Positions 35,190 to 43,655 of a stretch of DNA of 64,000 bases are shown here, one piece after another; position 1 is the first letter of the stretch; the number at the start of each line of letters is the position of its first letter. A program made the position numbers and the translations under genes. Source of the DNA: Stieleria mannarensis (lineage in GTDB: Bacteria > Planctomycetota > Planctomycetia > Pirellulales > Pirellulaceae); the NCBI RefSeq assembly GCF_014154935.1, contig NZ_JACEHH010000038.1, positions 25,766 to 89,765 of the forward strand. Direction: 5' to 3'. The notes under the pieces were generated by a model, which saw only the letters and a program-made list of their open reading frames with translations, searched no databases and was not told the origin of the DNA.

Positions 35190-37531
35190 CGTGTCTGCTC
35201 CATCGCACTTCGTGCCTTGCGTCGCCGCATCATCGCGGCCGCGCCCGCGCCACCGAGCGAGAAAAATGCGGTGATCGGTCCGATCGGACCACCGCCGCCG
35301 CCACCGCCCGACGCACCCGAGAAGTTGCGGCCGCCGGTGGGCGAACGGTGAGACTGGGACGAGGAAGGAGACGGTCCCGAGGGCGCCGGCATGGTGGGGG
35401 CCGCGTTGTCGACAGCGACTGGCCGTTGCGGCGGCGTGTCCCCGGTGACCTTGTCCGCGGTAACTGATGAAGCTGCCGCAGGACCACTGCGGACCGACTT
35501 GGCGACCGCCCGAGAGCGACCGACGGACGCTTCCGTCATCCCCTCCGGCATCATCACCGGGACGGACTCACTGATCAGCGCCCCCTGCGATGTCTCGGAG
35601 AGTTCTTTCTCGACCGCAATGAAGGAGGTGTACTGAGTCATCAGTTGATGCTTCAGCCCCAGCGCGGTGATTTCTTCACGACCTTGTGGGGTTTCGTGGC
35701 CGACGTCGCGGTTCCAGATCTGTCGGATCCGCTGGCGGGCCCAAATCGGACCGATCGAATCATGGGCAACTTCTTGCGGCGGGAGTTCGAGTTCGAGTTT
35801 CATTTCAACAGCTTGCCCCAGCACGTTCCCCTGCAAACGGACGGTCCCCGACGCCGGGGTTTCATAGCGTCCCAAGACGACGAGCGGCTTGCCCGCGTAC
35901 AGGTCCGGAAGTCGCGCGGGAACTTGGTCGTTGATAACCAGTCCTCCCCAGTCGATTTGCAAGTCCGTCATGTAGGGCTGACTGGTACGTTCGTTGAAAC
36001 GCCGAGCGATCTCGACCGAGTTGTCCTGGTTGTTGACTTGCATCGAGAACCCGCGTCCCATCTCCGCGGCGCGGCTGATCAAGTAATCATTCGGTGCGGC
36101 CCCGAATGCGATCGGGAACACCCGAGCGTCCTGAAACTCGGGTTTTTGTAGGTAGCGCAGAATGGAATGATCATTACCCACCAGGGCGTCGGTCATCAGG
36201 ATCATGTAGCGGGGTCGAACCCGTTCATCCACGTTATTCCCGAGCGCCAACTGGAGTGCCGGCAGCAGCTTCGTCCCACCCTTGGCACGCAGCCCGCGCA
36301 CGAATTGCTTTGCAGCCTGGACATTGGAATCACTTGCCGCCACCGAATCCTGCCGAAACGCCGTCGCATGATTATTGAACGCGATCATGCGGAACTCGTC
36401 CTGCGGGTTCAAATGATCCAGCACATGCTGGGCGAACAATCGCAATTGGCTGATCGCCGGCCCGTTCATCGATCCGCTGGTGTCCAGAACCAGAATCACC
36501 TCACGCGGCGTGATCTCGGCGGGCTCGACGGACCATTTCGGTTGCAGCGCCAACATGACGTAACCTGCTTCGGAATCCGACCGGCGGTGTACCAATGACG
36601 CCAACGTGCTTTGCTCGCCGGCCAAACGGTATTCGATGACAAAGTCCTTGTCGGCGATGGTCGACTGGTTCTTTAGGGTCGCGACGGCTTGAGTTTCCGA
36701 AGCCCGTTGAATGTCCAGCTCGTGTGTGACGGGCACGATCTCCTGAATCGGCATGGCCGCATCGACTTTCACGGTGACAAAGACGTCGTTGCCGTTTCGC
36801 ATTCCCTCGGGAAGAAAATCGGGTGTGATCCGTGACGCATCAGGGACTTCGTCGGTGTCGGTTGCCCAACCGCGACCGACGTTGGGACGGCTCAACGGTT
36901 GTCCGGGGATAAAGCGGGGGCCAACGACCATCGGAAAACGAAAAACATAGCGATCTTCGTCGATCTCCAGCGGATGCACGTACTCGATGTTCACCGTCAC
37001 CTCGCCATCGGGAGGGATATTGGCGACCGCCTGAGAGAACACGTTGGCCCGTTCTTGCTCCAACAACGCCGCCTTTCGGCCCTCGTCGCGGGCTTGCTCA
37101 TATTGACGACGTGCCTCGTCCTTTCGTTTGACCTCCCCGACGACCAAGCGTTCTCCGATCTGAAACGAATAGGCGTCGACGGCGCAGTTTTCAGGCAGCG
37201 GAAAGACGTACAAGGCCTCGAGTCGATCGGAGTAGGGGTTTTTGAAAACCTGGGAAACGCGAACCCGCGCCAAAACCCCCGAAATCTCGGCCTCCACACG
37301 CGTCTCTTTCAAGGTGAAGCACTGGCTTGGTGACGGCAACGTTGCTTTCAAATCCTCGAAATCGTCCTCGGCGACTCGCATTTGGCCCTGTGTGACAGGC
37401 GCCCCATCGAGCACGGTGTAGCCCGCCTGTGCGACGGAGGAGAACAGGCAAATCGATGCCAGGACGACGAACGCCCCGCTGACAGCCGACCAGATCGATC
37501 GACGGTGAGTGTCTAAAGAAGGAGTGGCCAT
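35186..37531 (-). CDS. VIT-VWA surface protein with GlyGly-CTERM-like tail
   Basis: This 781-residue protein begins with a signal peptide (IWSAVSGAFVVLASICLFSSVAQA). A VIT domain follows (about 65-190; VSQVFKNPYSDRLEALYVFP, then RKDEARRQYEQARDEGRKAA). The VWA domain (about 340-505) has an intact MIDAS: VILVLDTSGSMNG, with GGTKLLPAL and LMTDALVG. After a long linker rich in Ser, Pro and Thr, the end is a run of glycines, a short hydrophobic stretch (ITAFFSLGGAGAAAMM) and RRRKARS. This is the plan of a GlyGly-CTERM protein. VIT-VWA proteins bind ligands through the MIDAS metal. The coupled gene downstream encodes a rhombosortase. The ATG at 37531 has GGAGCAAC about 10 bases before it. Confidence 0.9.
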   Translation of the reverse strand: MATPSLDTHRRSIWSAVSGAFVVLASICLFSSVAQAGYTVLDGAPVTQGQMRVAEDDFEDLKATLPSPSQCFTLKETRVEAEISGVLARVRVSQVFKNPYSDRLEALYVFPLPENCAVDAYSFQIGERLVVGEVKRKDEARRQYEQARDEGRKAALLEQERANVFSQAVANIPPDGEVTVNIEYVHPLEIDEDRYVFRFPMVVGPRFIPGQPLSRPNVGRGWATDTDEVPDASRITPDFLPEGMRNGNDVFVTVKVDAAMPIQEIVPVTHELDIQRASETQAVATLKNQSTIADKDFVIEYRLAGEQSTLASLVHRRSDSEAGYVMLALQPKWSVEPAEITPREVILVLDTSGSMNGPAISQLRLFAQHVLDHLNPQDEFRMIAFNNHATAFRQDSVAASDSNVQAAKQFVRGLRAKGGTKLLPALQLALGNNVDERVRPRYMILMTDALVGNDHSILRYLQKPEFQDARVFPIAFGAAPNDYLISRAAEMGRGFSMQVNNQDNSVEIARRFNERTSQPYMTDLQIDWGGLVINDQVPARLPDLYAGKPLVVLGRYETPASGTVRLQGNVLGQAVEMKLELELPPQEVAHDSIGPIWARQRIRQIWNRDVGHETPQGREEITALGLKHQLMTQYTSFIAVEKELSETSQGALISESVPVMMPEGMTEASVGRSRAVAKSVRSGPAAASSVTADKVTGDTPPQRPVAVDNAAPTMPAPSGPSPSSSQSHRSPTGGRNFSGASGGGGGGGPIGPITAFFSLGGAGAAAMMRRRKARSAMEQTR

Positions 37532-37635
37532 GATGAGAGTTGCTCCGTGACGGAGGATTCGAAGTGACTCTCAATAAAGATCCTGCCCCAAGGCCGGCGA
37601 AGCGCGGAATCAAGAGATTTCTATGGCGGGACCGC

Positions 37636-37706
37636 CCCTTTGACGTAGCGACGCTCGATGCGAGCGTGGAAATCGCCCAGGATCCACCTTCTGGCGAAGG
37701 TAGCCA
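37636..37706. repeat. REP-like element, family A copy
   Basis: It shares CCCTTTGACGTAGCGACGCT with the outer part of the full elements, a changed first hairpin (CTCGatgCGAG), and the standard second hairpin GGATCCACCTTCTGGCGAAG. It ends a few bases from the stop codon of the VWA gene and separates it from the VIT-VWA gene on the same strand. Confidence 0.65.
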
Positions 37707-37710
37707 CGAG

Positions 37711-38892
37711 TCAGCGAGTCGCTGAGTCGCTTTCGCCGGCCACGATCGTCTTTACATCCTCCTTGGCCGCCCACTGGAAAATGTCCTCGCGGCGCAGCGC
37801 CGATGCCATCAAGTCTGGGAATTGGTCGGGCGTGCAGGCGAATACGGCGATGCCCATGGCGGCCACGGTGCCGGCCAAATCGGCGTCGTAGTAGGGACGC
37901 CCTTCGTCACTGAGTGCCAACAAAACAATCACGTTGACGCCGGCCGAAACGAGTCGGCCCAGCCGCGCAATCAGCTCGTCGGCGTTGCCCCCTTCGCACA
38001 GATCGGTGATCAGAATCAAATGCGACTTGCGGGGTTGTTGGATCTTTTCGGAACAGTAGCTGACCGCCTGGTTGATGTCGGTGCCGCCGCCCAGCTGAAT
38101 GCCGAACAGGACCTCGACGGGATCCGAGAGTTTTTCGGTCAAGTCCAGGACCACGGTGTCGAAGCAAACCAGTTGGGTTCGCACGACCGGCAACGAAGCC
38201 ATCACCGCGGCGAAGATGGAGGAATAGATGACCGAGGGCGCCATCGATCCCGATTGATCGACGCACAAGACCACTTCGTCCAAATCCACCAATCGACGTT
38301 GTTTCCTGGCAAACCCGATCAGCCGCTCGGGCACGACGGTTTTGTACTGAGGCAGGTACTGGTGCAAGTTCGCCCGGATCGTTCGCGGCCAATCGATGTC
38401 GGCTGCCCGAGGTCGCGTCGTCCGCTTGCTACGATCGAGCGCGCCGCGCAACGCTTCGGCCGTCCTTCGTTCCAGCCGCTGCATCAGTTCCGCGACGACT
38501 TTCCCGATCACCTCGCGGGCCGTCTGTTTCGTCTTTTCCGGCATCATGCCGCGCAGACTCATCAGATCGGCGACCAAATTGACGTCGGCTTGCATCGCCG
38601 CCAAAAACTCGGGCTCCAACAGCATCTGCTGCAATCCCAGCCGCGAAAACGCGTCCTTTTGGATGACTTGAACGACCGGGGTTGGAAAACACTCGCGGAC
38701 GTCCCCCATCCATTTCGCGATACGTGGCGCGGACCGCCCCAACCCGCCGCGGCGCGAACGTTTTCCGCCGCCGGATCCATCGCCTTGTTCATACAACGCG
38801 TCGAGTGCGGCGGTGATGCGGGCGTCGTGTTCGCCGAGCTCCTCCGTCTGACCACCGAGCATCATTTGCCATCGCCGCTGCAGTTCATCCAT
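37711..38892 (-). CDS. VWA (CoxE-like) protein of MoxR module
   Basis: This 393-residue cytoplasmic protein has an N-terminal helical part with basic RSRRGGLGRSAPRIAKWMGD, and a C-terminal VWA domain with an intact MIDAS: VVLCVDQSGSM, then QLGGGTDINQAVSYC and LILITDLCEGG. CoxE-like VWA proteins pair with MoxR AAA ATPases and work as chaperones in metal or cofactor insertion or protein remodelling. It is the last gene of the five-gene operon, overlapping DUF5682 by 8 bases (ATGGATGA). GGAGG lies 8 bases before ATG 38892; the in-frame GTG at 38901 is less likely. Confidence 0.9.
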   Translation of the reverse strand: MDELQRRWQMMLGGQTEELGEHDARITAALDALYEQGDGSGGGKRSRRGGLGRSAPRIAKWMGDVRECFPTPVVQVIQKDAFSRLGLQQMLLEPEFLAAMQADVNLVADLMSLRGMMPEKTKQTAREVIGKVVAELMQRLERRTAEALRGALDRSKRTTRPRAADIDWPRTIRANLHQYLPQYKTVVPERLIGFARKQRRLVDLDEVVLCVDQSGSMAPSVIYSSIFAAVMASLPVVRTQLVCFDTVVLDLTEKLSDPVEVLFGIQLGGGTDINQAVSYCSEKIQQPRKSHLILITDLCEGGNADELIARLGRLVSAGVNVIVLLALSDEGRPYYDADLAGTVAAMGIAVFACTPDQFPDLMASALRREDIFQWAAKEDVKTIVAGESDSATR

Positions 38893-41158
38893 CGGATCCA
38901 CCTCCGCTCAAAATTTCGGTGACCCGCCGCAGGTGATCGGACCATAGCGGATCGACGGCTTCGATCACCTGATAACCGGTCTGTGTGGTTTGTCGGCCGA
39001 GCGCGGCGTCGAGCAACCGGCGACGTTCCATTTTGTCCATGTTTGAAAAGACTCGCCGAAACAGCGGCAGCGATTCAACGAACGTCTCTTCATCCAGACT
39101 CATGATCCAATCGCTGACACAGTGGCGGAGATCCGCGTCGTGGATCAAACGGTTTCCGGCGCCCTCCAGAAACCCTTCAAAGAAACCTGCTGCGTCTGCG
39201 ATGGTCGTGCCGGGGGACAGTTTCCGGCTCAACAGACTGACAGCGTCTTCCGATCCCAGGTGTTCGCTTTCATAAAGCAACCGGGCGGCCTGTCCGGCGA
39301 CCAACGCCGTTGCCTGGTCATCGTGGATCACTTCCCCGAGCGAGTCGATCCATTGCGGCAGGGCCGGCGACTCGATCAGCTGGATCGAACGATCGGCTGC
39401 GGCAATCGAATTGCGCAGCAGGCCGGCGGCTTCTTCGTCTAATCCGCGAGCCGCGTAATGAAGGGCGATCGAAGCTTGGCCGGCAATCCGGTCGAACAAG
39501 GAATTCATCTGCCCCGTGTCAACGTGGCGGGCTTTCCCATAACGCAGGACGTCCGCGATCGGCGGCAATGCCGACAGCATCTCCAAGCAATCGGTGGCCT
39601 GTCCGGCACGATGCTCAAGCGCCGCGCTGACCTCGGCGGCGGCGTCTGGCAATTGAGCCGTCAGGGCTTCGAAGACCAGATTCGACAAGTCACCCAACCG
39701 GTTCGATTTCCGCAATCCAGCGATGATTCGTCCGGAGGCCGCCTGGGCGATCGTGGCACCGTAAACCAGGTTCTCGACCAGGGACACCGAGTACTCGGGC
39801 TCCCAACGCAAGACCCAACGTTCGCGAAACGTTCCACGGCTACGTCCCGGATCATCCAGTTTCCCCCACGGCACATCCAGAGCAGCCAGGCGATGCAGCA
39901 GCGTCGAACGAAACAGTCCGCTGTCGCTTCGCAAGTCTAGCGACAATTCACGCTCCAATGCCTCGGGCTTCAGTCGAGCCGTCTTTTGTTGTCGTTGTAA
40001 ATCCTCCAACAACGGAGCCAGCGGCACGCCGTCAGGAATACGGCCCACTTCGCTGCCGATCAACACGTCCGCGGCAATCGACTGCCACAACTGGTGATTC
40101 CCAAAGCACATGCAGGCCACGGTGGCGTCGGTCAGTTCCTCAAACCCGGCTTGCGGTCGTCCGCGGATCGCCGCCAACGAGACCGCCAACCGTTCGGTTT
40201 CGATCAGCGATGCGGTCGAAACCACTTGGCCTTGTTCTCGCAAGCAACGAGCGATCCGCGCGATCCAGCGTGTCGCTTGTTCGTTGCGTGGCGTTTCCCA
40301 CAGATGCCGGTTCCAGCCAGGCGCGCGGACGCCGGCTCCATAGCCGCTGGACAGGGCCAAACGGGGCGCGGTCCAAGGAGTCCACGTTGCCGAGACCTTT
40401 CGTTTGGGGACGCCCTTGAGCAGCGCCCGATCGTCTTTGGCCGTGTGCTTTTCGGTCAACGCCGGGACATGCCAAGCGCCACAGACGACTGCGATCGTCC
40501 CTTCGTCACGTTTGCGTGACTTGGCGATTTCCAGCCGCATGTGTGCCTCGCGAGCCGCTTCGTCCTCTTTCGGCGGCGGCACGTCCTCTCGCAACGCCCG
40601 CATGGCATCGGCGACCGCGGCGAAAATCGGCCCCGGCTGGGGGTTCTCTTCGATCACATCCTGCCACCAACTCTCGCCGTCTACATAGCCGGCCGCAAAC
40701 GCAAGTGCCCCGATCGGATCCCATTGGATCGTCGCCAATGGACTTTCTGGAACGTCATCGGATCCCGGTTTGTGTTCGTCACTCGCGTCAAAGTTTTCAG
40801 CTGCCGCTTCTGGTTCGGCCGCCGGAACGGAGTCTCGCAACCGCCAGTAAACCGGCAAATCGATGAAGCGAGCCGGCACGTCGTGCTTTGCCGCCCAAAG
40901 AATCGCTTGGTATTCGGGCGAGAACACCGAAAACGGCCAAAACACCGAACGTTCCGGTTCACCGGCCGGGTAAGCCAGCAAGGCAACCGGTGGCACCATG
41001 TCCTTGTCCGCCAACATCGGAATTAATTCCGACAGATCGGCGGGCCCCTCGATCAATACCTCGGCCGGCCGCACGCGATCAAGCGACTCCACCAAACGCT
41101 GTGCCGACCCGGGGCCGTGATGTCGTATGCCGAAATACTCGACTTCCCCTGGCATCAC
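38885..41158 (-). CDS. DUF5682 family protein of MoxR module
   Basis: This 757-residue cytoplasmic protein begins MPGEVEYFGIRHHGPGSAQR, then VRPAEVLIEGPADLSELIPM, and has GTIAVVCGAWHVPALTEKHT near residue 230. The pairing of an early 'RHHGPGS', a 'V.IEGP' strand and a 'G..HVPAL' motif resembles the TraB/TIKI/ChaN-like fold, in which these residues form a metal site, but that is my inference. The C-terminal half (about 350-757) is helical with no clear motif. It overlaps the MoxR gene by 4 bases (ATGA) and the VWA gene by 8. I recall DUF5682 genes standing with SWIM, DUF5691, MoxR and VWA genes in other phyla. The activity is unknown. Confidence 0.85.
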   Translation of the reverse strand: MMPGEVEYFGIRHHGPGSAQRLVESLDRVRPAEVLIEGPADLSELIPMLADKDMVPPVALLAYPAGEPERSVFWPFSVFSPEYQAILWAAKHDVPARFIDLPVYWRLRDSVPAAEPEAAAENFDASDEHKPGSDDVPESPLATIQWDPIGALAFAAGYVDGESWWQDVIEENPQPGPIFAAVADAMRALREDVPPPKEDEAAREAHMRLEIAKSRKRDEGTIAVVCGAWHVPALTEKHTAKDDRALLKGVPKRKVSATWTPWTAPRLALSSGYGAGVRAPGWNRHLWETPRNEQATRWIARIARCLREQGQVVSTASLIETERLAVSLAAIRGRPQAGFEELTDATVACMCFGNHQLWQSIAADVLIGSEVGRIPDGVPLAPLLEDLQRQQKTARLKPEALERELSLDLRSDSGLFRSTLLHRLAALDVPWGKLDDPGRSRGTFRERWVLRWEPEYSVSLVENLVYGATIAQAASGRIIAGLRKSNRLGDLSNLVFEALTAQLPDAAAEVSAALEHRAGQATDCLEMLSALPPIADVLRYGKARHVDTGQMNSLFDRIAGQASIALHYAARGLDEEAAGLLRNSIAAADRSIQLIESPALPQWIDSLGEVIHDDQATALVAGQAARLLYESEHLGSEDAVSLLSRKLSPGTTIADAAGFFEGFLEGAGNRLIHDADLRHCVSDWIMSLDEETFVESLPLFRRVFSNMDKMERRRLLDAALGRQTTQTGYQVIEAVDPLWSDHLRRVTEILSGGGSDG

Positions 41159-42231
41159 ACCAACTCGGTCAGCGTGGTGTAGTAATCCGCAAAGTCACGG
41201 CGTTTCTTTAAAACCGTCTCCAAATACTCTTCCAAAACGGCTTTGTCTTGGACCGGATCTTTGACGATCGCACCGAGCACGTTCGGCGCAAGTCCTTCGG
41301 CGGTCAGGATGCCGTCGTTGAAGTAGGCCGCGTGGGAGAACCCGCTGACCATCACCGCGATCGCCTCGGCCGTCGAAAGCGTGGCCGACGGGCTCTTCAG
41401 CGTCGTCTTTCCATCAGCAGTTTCGCCGCCTCGCAGTTCGCGAAAGATCGCCAGCACCCGCGTGACCTCTTCGACCACATTCTTCGGTGCGGGCAGATCC
41501 AGCGACCGGGCCATCTCGCCGACACGCCGGGTGACGATCTGGATTTCTTGATCCAAATCGTCTGGCAAAGGCAACACGACGACGTTGAAGCGACGTTTCA
41601 AAGCGGCCGACAATTCGTTGACGCCCTTGTCCCGATCATTCGCGGTTGCGATCACGTTGAAACCGCGTTGTGCGTAGACCGCGTCGTTCAATTCAGGGAT
41701 CGGCAGCATCTTTTCGGACAACACCGTGATCAGCGTGTCCTGCACGTCCGATCCCATTCTCGTCAGCTCTTCCAACCGACACAGACTGCCGCTTTCCATC
41801 GCACGAAACAGCGGCGTCGGCACCAACGCGTCGCGACTGGGTCCCTTGGCCAGCAATTGTGCGTAGTTCCATCCGTACCGAATCTGGTTCTCGTCGGTAC
41901 CGGCGGTGCACTGAATGATCTTTGTCGAATCACCGCTGATCGCCGCGGCCATGTGCTCCGAAACCCAGCTCTTGGCCGTCCCCGGGACGCCCATCAACAG
42001 CAACGCCCGGTCGGTCGCCAGCGTTGCAACGGCGGTTTCGATCAGCCGACGATCGCCGACATACTTGGCATCGATCTGTCGCTTGCCCACCTTGCCGCCG
42101 ACGATGTAGGTGACAACGGCTTGAGGGCTGAGCACCCAACCGGCCGGTTTGGGATGGTGATCGTCCGCTTTCAACGCTTTCAGATCATCGGCATAGGTCT
42201 TCTCGACCGGCTCGCGTAAGACTTCAGTCAC
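41155..42231 (-). CDS. MoxR-family AAA ATPase
   Basis: This 358-residue AAA+ ATPase has Walker A LLMGVPGTAKSW, Walker B LCRLEELTRMG (with glutamates), the sensor-1 region VIATANDRDKGV and the arginine-finger region AALKRRFNVVVLPLP. MoxR ATPases form hexamers and act with VWA proteins to remodel or activate other proteins. The N-terminal 60 residues include KADDHHPKPAGWVLSPQAVV, not usual in short MoxR proteins. I chose GTG 42231: it makes a GTGA overlap with the stop of the previous gene and has AGGAGAG 6 bases before it. The longer frame to 42255 lacks a ribosome site. Confidence 0.92.
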   Translation of the reverse strand: MTEVLREPVEKTYADDLKALKADDHHPKPAGWVLSPQAVVTYIVGGKVGKRQIDAKYVGDRRLIETAVATLATDRALLLMGVPGTAKSWVSEHMAAAISGDSTKIIQCTAGTDENQIRYGWNYAQLLAKGPSRDALVPTPLFRAMESGSLCRLEELTRMGSDVQDTLITVLSEKMLPIPELNDAVYAQRGFNVIATANDRDKGVNELSAALKRRFNVVVLPLPDDLDQEIQIVTRRVGEMARSLDLPAPKNVVEEVTRVLAIFRELRGGETADGKTTLKSPSATLSTAEAIAVMVSGFSHAAYFNDGILTAEGLAPNVLGAIVKDPVQDKAVLEEYLETVLKKRRDFADYYTTLTELV

Positions 42232-43655
42232 TGAGGCTCTCCTGGTGGCAAGCACGCATTGAGTTTAAGTAGTCCAAGCATCGGGTCGGATGCAAATAGA
42301 TTGGTCTCGGTAAACATCGCCAGCAACTGTGTCGCGGCAGCTTGGTCTGCCAACAACCCCAACGAAAACAGGCCCCGACGAAGCGTCTGTTGCCCGACCG
42401 TGTTCTTCGTCGTGTCTTGACCGGCAAGCTTTTTCAGCTGTTTGAGCGCCTGCAGCGGTTTCAATTGTTCCAGCGTGATCTCGCCCCACAGACCCTGCGC
42501 ACACACGACCGCAGCGGAAAGGCTGGCGTCGTCGTTCTCCAGCACACGCGGGAGCAACATGCCGCGACTGTCCTTCCCCAATCGGTCGAACAACTGTTGG
42601 AATCCTTCGGCCGAGATTCCATCGAGCGAGGTGATGCGCGTCGCCATCGTCGCGGCGGCCTGCTCGTTGCCGGTCGCAGCGACCATCCGCACCAGACTGT
42701 CGGACGCTTCTTCGTCGACGTGCTCCCAGCCGCTGATCAATTCGGTTTCGTCGGGCAACCCCAAGCCTTGCACAAAACTCTGCAGGCTCAGTTTGGCAGC
42801 CAACTCGCCACGACGTTTTCGCTGGGCGGTCGTCTTCAACCGGTTGGCCGTGATTTTAAAACCGCCCCGGAGACGCTTCTTGGCGACCGAAAAAAAATCT
42901 GCGAACTCCGCGACTTCAGCTGCCTCGTCCTCGGCCGCTCCGATGCGGGCCAGGTACTGCTCGACCAGTCGACGGACCTTGGCAGACCGGTCTTTTGAAA
43001 AACCTTCCAATAAAGATTGATCTTCTTCGCACAATGCTTCGCCGATCGTTTCGATGATTCTCAATCGCTCGGCGGCGGGGACGGTCGGAGCCTTGTCCGC
43101 GATCAACTGCCGCGCCGCCTCGGGCTGCGTGCGACGCAAGACGGACAACGCGGCCCGACGTTCCGCCGGCATCCAGGCATCCCAATTGTCGGCGTTGATT
43201 TGATCGTGTTCCCCCGTCTTGTCACTTTCCTGTTCGGCGTTCTGCCACGAAGCCCATGATCCGTAGACGTCCGGCAACAGGTGGAAACTTTTCGGCATGT
43301 AGTCGGCCGGATGAACGACGTAGCCGCGCGCCGCGAGCAAGTGCATCACGTCCGCCGTCTGCGACTCGGTGATCTTGATGATGCGAATCAAGTGTCGGAA
43401 GTGCTGGCGTGCTTGCGGCGGCGGTGTCGGCAAACTCAAAGCGGGCAACGTCGGCGTGACTTTCAGTTCGCCACCGGGCGTCGCTTGAAGCGCGAATTGC
43501 ATCGCTTGCCCGGCCAACGCCAATATCGCCAACTCTGGATTCGGATCGTCCTGTACCGCGGCGCGCCATGACGCGGGCGTTTTTCCCACCGCCGAACCAC
43601 CGATCATCCAGCATCCCTTCAGTGCGTTCAATGTTTGCAGCAGATCACTCGCCAT
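42228..43655 (-). CDS. DUF5691-like helical-repeat protein
   Basis: This 475-residue protein is mostly alpha-helical: an N-terminal part (LKGCWMIGGSAVGKTPASWR; MPKSFHLLPDVYGSWASWQN) and a C-terminal part with HEAT-like repeats (SDSLVRMVAATGNEQAAATM; SAEGFQQLFDRLGKDSRGML). I recall DUF5691 proteins as the second member of SWIM-DUF5691-MoxR-DUF5682-VWA operons. They may be scaffolds that link the ATPase to its client. It overlaps SWIM by 11 bases and MoxR by 4. I see no catalytic motif. The 'GK' in the N-terminus is not a convincing Walker A. Confidence 0.8.
   Translation of the reverse strand: MASDLLQTLNALKGCWMIGGSAVGKTPASWRAAVQDDPNPELAILALAGQAMQFALQATPGGELKVTPTLPALSLPTPPPQARQHFRHLIRIIKITESQTADVMHLLAARGYVVHPADYMPKSFHLLPDVYGSWASWQNAEQESDKTGEHDQINADNWDAWMPAERRAALSVLRRTQPEAARQLIADKAPTVPAAERLRIIETIGEALCEEDQSLLEGFSKDRSAKVRRLVEQYLARIGAAEDEAAEVAEFADFFSVAKKRLRGGFKITANRLKTTAQRKRRGELAAKLSLQSFVQGLGLPDETELISGWEHVDEEASDSLVRMVAATGNEQAAATMATRITSLDGISAEGFQQLFDRLGKDSRGMLLPRVLENDDASLSAAVVCAQGLWGEITLEQLKPLQALKQLKKLAGQDTTKNTVGQQTLRRGLFSLGLLADQAAATQLLAMFTETNLFASDPMLGLLKLNACLPPGEPQ

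Noticed and set aside
42232..42255. Earlier GTG start for the MoxR gene
   Set aside because: No ribosome site; GTG 42231 has AGGAGAG and a GTGA overlap.
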